From contig CATIUR010000014.1 in NCBI GenBank assembly GCA_949592205.1, positions 2,106,501 to 2,170,500 of the forward strand: a stretch of 64,000 nt of DNA, written 5' to 3'. Below the pieces are notes generated by a model. That model saw only the letters and a program-made list of their open reading frames with translations, was not told the origin of the DNA and did no database searches. Source of the DNA: Helichrysum umbraculigerum (Eukaryota > Streptophyta > Magnoliopsida > Asterales > Asteraceae). A program made the position numbers and the translations under genes. Shown here in pieces: positions 20,565-28,834 of this stretch; within the stretch, counting starts at the first letter, position 1; every line of letters starts with the position of its first letter.

Positions 20565-20973
20565 TGTTAGTACATGTTTAGTGTCTGTCAGTTGGTCTAG
20601 CTCGTAGTTTGTAATTAGAAATAGTATTTCTGACTACTGCGACGTAGCGCACAACGTCGCAGGTGCGACGTCAGGTTTTGGGCCTGCGACGTAGCCAACG
20701 TCGCATGGGCTTGGACCTGCGACGTAGCGTGCGACGTCGTAGGTGCCAGATTTTGTATAAAAACGTTTTATGTTTTCTGTTTTAGGGTTGACGAAACCCT
20801 AAACGCAATTAGTCGAAATCTCTGTAATCTGACCGATTATTACTGAATATAATACGTTTCGTTTGATATTCATTGCGTATTGTTATTCGTGTGATTGTTT
20901 GATTAGTCAATTGTTGTTTCCGCCATCAATTGATTGACTCGGTTCGTGCTAGATCCAAGGTTAGGGACAAACA
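20565..20973 (+). repeat. 3' LTR of W (409 bp)
   Basis: It runs TGTTAGTACATG...GGGACAAACA and is the full-length family LTR, the same length as both Y LTRs. A TATAAAAA box lies at 20756-20763. It is nearly identical to the Y 3' LTR. CTTGA follows at 20974. Confidence 0.95.
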
Positions 20974-20978
20974 CTTGA
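20974..20978. repeat. Target site duplication CTTGA, right of W
   Basis: It matches 8496-8500 on the other side of W. Confidence 0.95.
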
Positions 20979-21465
20979 TGGTGTATCCCTCAATATCCGT
21001 CCCCTGCACAGCTAGTTGCCAGAACTCCTCTTCTAATCGGTGTATCTCTTCCTCGGGGCAATACTTCTCTCTCAGTTTGTTCTTCAACTCGGCCCAAGGT
21101 AGTTGATTAGCTATCTCAAGACCCACAGAGTTGGCATGGGCGTTCCACCATGTGAGGGCTCCTTCCTGAAAAGTGTAGGCGGCAAACTTTACCTTGTTTT
21201 CCTCGGTGCAGTTGCATAGGCTGAAAACAGATTCTATGCGTTCTATCCATCGGCTCAAACCAACAGCACCTTCCGTGCCCTTGAAGTATAGTGGTTTGCA
21301 GCTCAGAAAGTCCTTATAGGAGCAGGGTCTGGGTGGTGGAGCATTGTTGGCTGTGTCCTCGCTACTGGGTGGTGGCGTTCGGGCAGCCAAGGCTTGGGTC
21401 ACACTGCGGGCAATCAGTCCCGCGATCTCAGCTTCACTAAGGGTGATTTGTCGGCGAGGAGGCAT
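20979..21465 (-). pseudogene. gag: Gag N-terminal half, element T
   Basis: Read on the minus strand from the ATG at 21465 (MPPRRQITLSEAEIAGLI), the usual Tekay-type start. The retrotransposon gag domain covers 'PLYFKGTEGAVGLSRWIERIE', 'AAYTFQEGALTWWNAH' and 'LPWAELKNKLREKYCP'. It breaks off where W inserted and resumes at 8495. The upstream in-frame TTG is not a credible start. Confidence 0.92.
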
Positions 21466-21760
21466 GATGCTGAGCAAGAAAGAACAAGGAAAGGAAGTGA
21501 GATACTAGTCCGAAATTCATGATATATCTCCACAGATGTACATATATAAAATGGTAATATATAACATCTCAAGAATAACGTGAAACAATTAATAGAAATC
21601 GTCAATTGATATTTCGAAGCCAAACGATTACAGACGATTTTGAGTCACAAGTTTCAAAAGTTACAGACTTAGATGTTTTACAAAAGCGCCGGGAATTGTT
21701 ACATCCGGTTGAATTACATAGATCCTACAAAAGCATATTAGGGTACAGATTCAGCCTAAG

Positions 21761-22255
21761 CTAATTCTGACGTAAGTTGAGTTGTGGTAGCAGTGCAGTG
21801 AGATGATTCACAGACTCTGCAAGTCTGTTGGCTGTCCGGAGGGCGTCTTCGGTTTCCCTTAGACGTGTCTCGCACTGATGCAGCTTTGATTGCAAAACAG
21901 AGATTTCATTTCGGTTGCCAATCACTTGGTTGTGGACAACCTCCATGGTTTCGACTGTTCCTTCCACCTGATTTTGAAGAGTGTTCATGTTGTTAACAGT
22001 GTGATCGTGGTCCTCGGAGACTTGTTCGATTCGTTCCATTGCTGTAAGTCTCCAGAGCTCACGGGTCTCTTGCAGCTCAATATCCATCTCGTGGATTTGT
22101 TGGTCGTGATGGTGTACTCTAGCGGCTAAGTCCGGTAGAGTGAAGTGAGTGGGGTACGGGCTAGCTCGAGGCGACGCGGTGTCCCTCCTAGCCACTCTCG
22201 GGTTTCGCGATCCATGTGGATAAGAGCGAGAGGAGCTGGGTGGTGTATTTGCCAT
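21761..22255 (-). CDS. Coiled-coil ORF upstream of gag in T (164 aa), unknown function
   Basis: A minus-strand frame starts at an ATG (MANTPPSSSRSYPHGS) 318 bp after the primer site and ends about 295 bp before gag. The first 45 residues are S/P/R-rich. Residues about 50-155 have heptad-like leucines and many E/Q/R ('HHHDQQIHEMDIELQETREL', 'LQSKLHQCETRLRETEDALR'), as in a coiled coil. No cysteine or catalytic motif is seen. I do not recognise it; chromoviruses normally have no ORF here. It stays open although gag and pol of the same element are broken. It could be a scaffold or RNA-binding protein, or a captured fragment. Confidence 0.6.
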   Translation of the reverse strand: MANTPPSSSRSYPHGSRNPRVARRDTASPRASPYPTHFTLPDLAARVHHHDQQIHEMDIELQETRELWRLTAMERIEQVSEDHDHTVNNMNTLQNQVEGTVETMEVVHNQVIGNRNEISVLQSKLHQCETRLRETEDALRTANRLAESVNHLTALLPQLNLRQN

Positions 22256-22589
22256 TCTGAGACAAGGTGTGAAAAGAGTGAAGTCTACTTATGTATATAT
22301 ATAAGTATGTAACACATAATAGCCTAGGGTGTCTAGCACAGACTTGTTTTGAGTCCCGGTTCTCTCGAGGTCAGAGTCAACTAGTGTATTCCTGTTCAAC
22401 CATAACTTCCTTCAGATCTTACATCATCTTTATTTAATTGTACATAGTTGATCAAGCTATGTTAAATTAAATTCGTATGCTGTAATCTCTGAACTGGTTA
22501 TACCTAATAGGAAATACTGCCTAATGGTCATAGTCTAGGCCCACTAAATGCAACCTAGTTCACTATAACCTTAGGCTTTGATACCAATC
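22256..22589 (-). other. Leader of T between primer site and upstream ORF
   Basis: It contains the primer site at its high-coordinate end. The rest is AT-rich with no motif, ORF or repeat that I can recognise. Confidence 0.6.
22573..22587 (-). other. Primer binding site (tRNA-Met type), T
   Basis: On the minus strand TTGGTATCAAAGCCT follows the LTR end by two bases. It matches the iMet site TGGTATCAGAGC with one change. Confidence 0.85.
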
Positions 22590-23899
22590 TGTGACACCCC
22601 CAAATTTAATGATTTGCGGAAACTCGATTTGGGTGTCACTAATCAATATACAAAGCACATAAGATATATAATGAACGACCACTATATGCGTCATTTTAAA
22701 CTTGTATTAATAAAGTAAACGTTTACATCAATAATAATGTTACATTAGCTCGGTTCCTGAAATTGAGAGATTACATAGCATAATTACTTTTACAAAATAT
22801 AATAATGCAATCAAATCTCTAGTTGTATGTATGATGTCTCGAGCTAAAAGTCCATGCTTGTGCAGCCAACCTACTGCTGGGTACCTGTGATAAATACTAA
22901 AATGGGTCAGCGAAAACGCTGGTGAGCTCACAGGTTTGTATGTCAATGTATAGTTGTAAGAACCGCAAGATTTATATTGAATTTAAAATGCAATTAAGCA
23001 AAATAAAAGTTATACAATCCATGAGCACATAGTCTGAGCTTAACTTGAGCGCTAGGTCCAATTAAGGAAACCTAACTGGTTTGCCTCCTACGAGTGTCTA
23101 ATCCACACTCGTCTTCCCAAATGCTAATACATCCGTTTGACCGGTTAGTGCGTGCTAACCCGGATGAGGATTGTCAATCCCATATGATATCATATACTAA
23201 CATTCACGCTAAAATATTAGAGACTATGCTATAGAGGACTTTAAATTGATTAGCTTGAAACTCATGTAGTATTTGAAGGTTGGTACTTGCGTTCTACTTG
23301 TAAAACAAAACAGAGCAGTAATATCACACCCCTAATTGTAAAATAGTGAAAATGGGGCCATGAAACTCACCTGAGTCTTGAAGTGTTTAATTTAATAAAC
23401 TTGAAGTAATTAGCGGTGAATTGATGTCCAAGGACTTGAAACCTGAATGTGTTCACGACACTTGATTGTTATTAATTGTACCGGTATCTCGAAAGACTAC
23501 CCTTGTAGTTGTTATACAACTATATATATGTCCAAATTACTACGATCTTTTTGATTGTATTGTTACAAGTTACTACGACTTGTTTGATTGAATTGATACA
23601 AGTTACAATGACTTGTTTGGTTTTGAAGTATGTTTTGAAAACACGTACGGCCCGTTGGTGTTTGTTTGTAATAATAATCTCATCATTAAATTTTTGGTCT
23701 CGAAACATTATGCTTGAATAGTATGTTTCAATGTGTTTTAGAAGTCGTATCGCACAAGTATTTGAAATTGTGCAAGTTCAACACTTGGTGAGAAATGTGC
23801 TTACGGAATCTAAGTACGGGGGTCCGGGGGCAGCGCCCCTGGTAACGGGGTCCAAGGGGCGGCAGCCCCTGGCGGGGTCCAAGGGGCAGAGCCCCTGGC
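22590..23899 (-). repeat. Partial 5' LTR of T
   Basis: It repeats 1884-3198 with 14 mismatches by my count, then changes abruptly at 23900 into the LTR of X inside the GC-rich block. The remaining half of the LTR, including the CGACACAA array, is missing from the window. Confidence 0.93.
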
Positions 23900-24585
23900 T
23901 GGGTCAAAACTGTTTCAGGTCTGAGTTGAAGTTGTTGATGAAGACAGAGTATAAGTGATTAAAACTGTTTGTTTTAAAGGTTAAAACTGTCTTTACGAAG
24001 TTACAACTGATAGAAGAAAACTGAAGAGAAGACAAGTGTTACAACTGATTGAAGATAGATTACAACTGATAGTTATGTGTCTGTAAGTAGTTAAAACTGC
24101 TTATGTATTTGTAACTGTTAGTTATATATGAAACAGTTAACACTGATTATATATTTGTACTTAGTCTTATATTACAATTGAAGCAGTTACCACTGAATGT
24201 GTAACAGTTACAACTGTTTACTTCAGAATGGTAGTTACAACTGTTTATGATTTTGTGATAAGTATGAGTCGGTTATGGAAGTTATTTTATTCCATATTCG
24301 TAGGAGATTGTATAGGACTCTATGTGTTATAAATAGAGATCCTTTAGACCTAGATAGGTTAATGTTAGTTGCGCAGCTTCAAGGTTTTCTGTAACCCTAA
24401 TACATCAAGTGTATTCGTCTTATATCATTAATAAGATTGAAGCTTTTGGTATATTATTGTGTTCATCATATTAATTAATATTTGTTGATCTTCTTAATAT
24501 TATTGAGTGTGATTCCGCAACTTCTCAATAATATATTCAACGCTTATTACGTAAGATTGTTTATTAAGTTAAACAGGGACTAACA
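23900..24585 (+). repeat. 5' LTR of X (686 bp, lacks first TGT)
   Basis: It matches 59545-60230 with two substitutions (for example CAACTGATA versus CAACTAATA). It starts TGGGTCAAAACTG where the other copy has TGTTGGGTCAAAACTG. It is rich in AACTG/CAGTT elements, many as GTTACAACTG or GTTAAAACTG. Confidence 0.94.
24328..24335 (+). promoter_or_regulatory. TATA box in the X 5' LTR
   Basis: TATAAATA lies in the context TGTGTTATAAATAGAGATCC and is matched at 59973-59980 and in the Z LTR. It is the likely core promoter. Confidence 0.75.
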
Positions 24586-24588
24586 AAG

Positions 24589-24600
24589 TGGTATCAGAGC
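24589..24600 (+). other. Primer binding site (tRNA-iMet), X
   Basis: TGGTATCAGAGC, three bases after the LTR end TAACA. Confidence 0.95.
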
Positions 24601-24683
24601 CTGTGAAGCTTTAAAGACAGGAAGATCTGGGATTATTAGTATTAGTATTTGAGTTTTAGTTCATATATTAAGTTTTGATTTCA

Positions 24684-27396
24684 ATGGCTACTGAAGGTAA
24701 TGAAGGAATTCAAGCAACAAAGATTCCAATGCTTAAACCTGACGAGTTTGACCTATGGAAGGTCAGAATCAGGCAATATATGCTTCTCATGGATTATCAG
24801 ATGTGGGAAGTTGTTGTTAATGGTATTCCATTAACGCTTGATGGTGATGGAGTAAAGCAACCAAGAGCACCACCAACATCTGAAGCAGAGAGGAAAATCA
24901 GATCTACTGAGTACAAGGCACTTAGTACTTTGTTGCTATCCATTCCTAATGAGCATCAGAGCAGATTTGATAATTGTGAAGATCCCAAGGTACTAATGGA
25001 GGTGATTGAGAAGAGGTTTGGTGGTAATGATAACACCAAAAAGAATAAAAGATCTCTGTTAAAGCAACAATTTGAAATTTTTAGCCATGTGAAAACTGAA
25101 ACTCTAACTCAAACCTTTGATAGGTTTACTAAATTAGTTGGAGAATTGGAAAATCACAAGGTTAAGATTGACAAAGAAGATCTTAACAGAAAGTTCTTAG
25201 GATCATTAGGTGATGAATGGACAATCTATACTGTTGGATTGAGGCAGAGTTCAGACATTGAAGTTAAGGAACTAGAAGATATATACAATGATCTGAGGAA
25301 CTTTGAGTCTGAGGTGGAAGGTAAGAAGCAAGCAACTGGATATAGTCATAATGCTGCTTTTATGTCTATGGCTGGAACAAAGGTAGAATCAAGTCAAATG
25401 GGTTCTACTTATGTTTCAGGAGGAGCAGGATCATCATCAAATAGTTCTAATGATCAGATATTAGAATCTTTCTTTGCAAGTAATGTGAATTCTTCACTTA
25501 CTAATGAAGATCTGGAACAATTTGATGGTGATGATCTAAAAGAGATGGACATTAAGTGGCAAATTGCTTTGATTACTCAGAGAGCAAAAAGGTTCATGCA
25601 GAGGACCGGTAGAAACAACTTTGCATACAAGAGGAATGATGCTAATTGGTTTGATAAGAGCAAGATTGAGTGTTTCAACTGTCACAAGATGGGATACTTT
25701 GCCAGAGAATGCAGAAACCCTAGGCAAGAGCAGAATGGTAATGGTCAGAGATCTGGAAGCACTGGAACACAGACAAGAAACATTCTAATTCAGGGGGCTT
25801 CAGCAAATGCTTTGGTGTCTATGGATGGCTGTGGATGGGACTGGAGTGATCAAGAAGAGCATGTTGTGAAGAATCAATGTCTCATGGCCATTGCAGAATC
25901 TGACAAAAAGTCAGAAGTTCCTTCTGAGGTACAAAATAAAATATGTTCTGCTGTTTGTAAACAAACTGTTAAACACTACAGAGATCATAATATAAAAGTG
26001 TGTGAGGAACTAAAACAATGGGAAATCAAAAGTAAACACACCATAACAGTCATTGAAAATCTGGAAAATCAAATAAAGGCATATGAAGTCAATGCAACAT
26101 AGTTTAAATATGACATTGAATATGCTAGGTGGGAGAGAGACACTTTTAAAGATAAAGTTGAGTTGTTATCTAAGAAACTTACTGAGGTCACATGTGAAAG
26201 AGATAGTATAAGGCTTGATGTAAGTAAATTAAAACATGCTTCAAAGAGTGTAAATAAACTTATTAATTCACAGATTCATGATAAACTTAAGACTGGATTA
26301 GGGTACAATAATGTACCTCCACCTTATAATCACACCTACTTTCCTCCTAAAAGTGAAATTGATATCAATTCACTTAAAAGAGGAATGGTAGATGAGGTTA
26401 AAAAGGCTGATCCAATTAAAAGTTTATCTGATGATGAACTGTTTGTAGAAGGTGAAGTTAGTGACTGGACTGAAGAAGATGATCAGAGTGATTGGACATC
26501 TGATAGTGAGAAGAGTGTGAAATCTGAATCATCTAAGTCTGAGTCAACATGTGAGAATGTGAGGAGAGTAATTACTGATCTAGTTTCTAATCTTAAAACT
26601 GATAAACTAGAAGAGGGTAAGAAAATGTTTAAGGAAAAGGTTAAACTGGACTTAGAAAATGTGAGCATGAATACTAACAAATCTAAACATGGGTTAGGAT
26701 ATGTTAGTAATACAGTTAACTCAGTTACTAAACCTGTTGTTAAATCTGTTGTGAATAACTGTGTTAATTGTACATGTAAAGCAAGTACTTCTTCTTCACA
26801 GAATTTTCAAAATCAAAAACCCAGAGGTAATCAAAGAAATTGGAATCAAATGGTTTCACAAAAACTGGGTAATAATGTTACTGTGATTAAAGAAATGTCT
26901 TGCTTTATATGTGGAAAAAATGGGTCATCTTCAATATGACTGCTATCATAATCCTGAGAATGTTCAAAGGATTAGAAAACAGTCATGGACAAAAGCAAAT
27001 ATGAGTAACAAACAAAATTTTCAATCAAAAGTTAATCGTACTGCCAGAGTTCAGAAGATAAACCCAAAGGCTAACATGTTAAGCACTGCTACAGGTAAAT
27101 CTACTGCTACAGTAATAACAAATTAAGCCAAAAGTTTAAAGACTAAAACAGTGGTAACCAAATACAAAAACAGTGTTAACAAAATTAACACTGAATCTTC
27201 AATTGGTAAAACAGTTAAGCCAAAGAACACTGTTAAGTCTAAAATAAGTTGGATTTGGACACCTATTAAGTCTGATAAATTAACAGATCCAAATACCAAC
27301 AGTGCATCACAATCAATAATCTTCAAGAAAGTTGAATATGTGAATGCACATGGGAAACCCAAAGCCAAATTGGTTTGGGTTCCCAAGAGAAATTAA
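24684..27396 (+). pseudogene. gag: Gag of X with stop, frameshift and second stop
   Basis: Start is the ATG at 24684 (MATEGNEGIQATKIP). The gag domain includes 'LKPDEFDLWKVRIRQYML' and 'KRFGGNDNTKKNKRSLLKQQ'. Knuckle 1 is CFNCHKMGYFAREC (about 25672-25713). A TAG at 26100-26102 stands where Z has a Gln codon. The frame then continues with 'LGYNNVPPPYNHTYFPPKS', also seen in Z. Knuckle 2 is broken by an A6 run (26915-26920) that shifts frame, and a TAA at 27124-27126 is private to X. The end, 'KLVWVPKRN' and TAA, matches Z. The first two lesions are shared with X2, so they predate the copies' separation. No full-length Gag is possible. Confidence 0.92.
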
Positions 27397-27420
27397 TTCT
27401 CTTTTTGACTGTTTGTGCAG
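27397..27420 (+). promoter_or_regulatory. Putative 3' splice acceptor at the gag/pol border of X
   Basis: The tract TTCTCTTTTTGACTGTTTGTGCAG follows the gag TAA at once; pol begins in phase 0 at the next codon. A second in-frame TGA lies inside the tract, so simple readthrough would need two suppressed stops. Confidence 0.5.
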
Positions 27421-28385
27421 GGCAAGCCAAAGAGCTTATGGCATATTGATAGTGGATGCTCAAGACACATGACTGGAGACAAAGAAAAGCTGCAGGATTT
27501 CAAATCTTTTGATGGAGGATATGTAGCTTTTGGAAGCAATCCAAAAGGAGGAAGGATCACAGGGAAAGGAACAGTTCAGAGTGAAAAGCTAAGTTTTGAT
27601 AATGTTTATTTTGTGGAACAACTGAGGTATAATTTACTAAGTGTGAGTCAAATCACAGATAAAAAGAACCCAGTTCATTTTACTGACACTGAATGCCTTA
27701 TCTTGTCCAAGGAATTCAAAATACCAGAAAACATGATTTTGATGAGAATTCCAAGGCAAGATAATGTATATAAGTGTGACTTAGTAAATATGACACCTCA
27801 ACCTGATTTAAACTGTCTTATTTCGAAAGCAAGTGTGAATGAATCTGAACTGTGGCATAGGAGGATGTGTCACATGAATTTCAAAACCATTAATAAACTT
27901 GTCAAAAACAAGCTTGTTAGAGGTTTGCCTGAAAAGGTCTATTCATGTGATGATCATTGTGTTTCTTGTCAAAAGGGAAAGCAACACAAATAGCACACCC
28001 TTACACTTATTGCATATGGACTTATTTGGACCAACCAGTATAAGTAGTATGGGGAAAAAGTCTTACTGTCTTGTGATTATTGATGATTATACTAGATTTA
28101 CATGGGTTTTCTTTCTTAGGACAAAGGATGAGACAGGTGAAATACTTAGATCATTTATAACAAAGATGGAAAATCAATTGGATAAAAGAGTAAAGATCAT
28201 CAGAAGTGATAATGGAACAGAATTTAAAAATCATGAGATGGATAAATTCTGTGAAGTTAAAGGTATTAAGAGAGAATTTAGTGCACCTAGAACTCCTCAA
28301 CAAAATGGAGTAGCTGAAAGGAGGAATAGGACACTGATTGAGGCTGCTAGAACCATGCTATCTGATGCAAAGCTACCTATGTCCT
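27421..28385 (+). pseudogene. pol: Pol of X, part 1: protease and integrase
   Basis: The segment begins at 'GKPKSLWHIDSGCSRHMTGD' with the protease DSG. The integrase zinc domain ('LWHRRMCHMNF', 'HCVSCQKGKQ') and most of the catalytic core follow ('HMDLFGPTS', 'RSDNGTEFKN', 'NGVAERRN'). A 32-bp deletion at 27983-27991, absent from X2, shifts the frame between zinc domain and core. The segment stops at 28385, where Y inserted in the codons after the integrase Glu. The sequence resumes at 40984. Confidence 0.93.
28381..28385. repeat. Target site duplication GTCCT, left of Y
   Basis: GTCCT is repeated at 40984-40988 after Y. Confidence 0.95.
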
Positions 28386-28794
28386 TGTTTGTCCCTAACC
28401 TTGGATCTAGCACGAACCGAGTCAATCAATTGATGGCGGAAACAACAATTGACTAATCAAACAATCACACGAATAACAATACGCAATGAATATCAAACGA
28501 AACGTATTATATTCAGTAATAATCGGTCAGATTACAGAGATTTCGACTAATTGCGTTTAGGGTTTCGTCAACCCTAAAACAGAAAACATAAAACGTTTTT
28601 ATACAAAATCTGGCACCTGCGACGTCGCACGCTACGTCGCAGGTCCAAGCCCATGCGACGTTGGCTACGTCGCAGGCCCAAAACCTGACGTCGCACCTGC
28701 GACGTTGTGCGCTACGTCGCAGTAGTCAGAAATACTATTTCTAATTACAAACTACGAGCTAGACCAACTGACAGACACTAAACATGTACTAACA
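28386..28794 (-). repeat. 3' LTR of Y (409 bp)
   Basis: Its ends are TGTTAGTACATG and GGGACAAACA on the minus strand. Its U3 is almost identical to the U3 of the W 3' LTR and unlike the U3 of Y's own 5' LTR. Confidence 0.95.
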
Positions 28795-28808
28795 AACTCC
28801 CCCGTGTC
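28795..28808 (-). other. Polypurine tract of Y
   Basis: GACACGGGGGAGTT on the minus strand, directly before the 3' LTR; identical to W. Confidence 0.85.
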
Positions 28809-28834
28809 TTCAGCTTGGTCTTCAAAAATCTTCT

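Larger units (their letters stand above)
8501..20973 (+). mobile_element. Ty1/copia element W (SIRE/Maximus-like plan with ORF3)
   Basis: W is a complete 12.47-kb element flanked by CTTGA. In order it has a 376-bp 5' LTR, iMet primer site, motif-rich leader, gag, pol, a 2-kb spacer, ORF3 (884 aa), polypurine tract and a 409-bp 3' LTR. The LTRs differ by a 33-bp deletion in the 5' copy and about two substitutions, so insertion is recent. Gag carries a frameshift and a stop and pol a stop; ORF3 is open. It is the same family as Y. It destroyed the gag of T. Confidence 0.96.
1884..23899 (-). mobile_element. Tekay-like Ty3/gypsy chromovirus T, host of element W
   Basis: This is a minus-strand element inserted in the Athila gag. 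On its own strand it reads: partial 5' LTR (22590-23899), tRNA-Met primer site, a coiled-coil ORF, gag-protease (split by W at 8501-20973), RT-RNase H-integrase-chromodomain, polypurine tract and 3' LTR (1884-4560). Without W the internal region is about 5.5 kb. The LTRs end in TGTGACACCC...GGGTGTCACA, with terminal inverted bases. Over the roughly 1.3 kb that can be compared I count 14 mismatches between the LTRs. The coding region carries several stops and frameshifts. The target duplication cannot be tested, because the right end of T is not visible. Confidence 0.93.
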
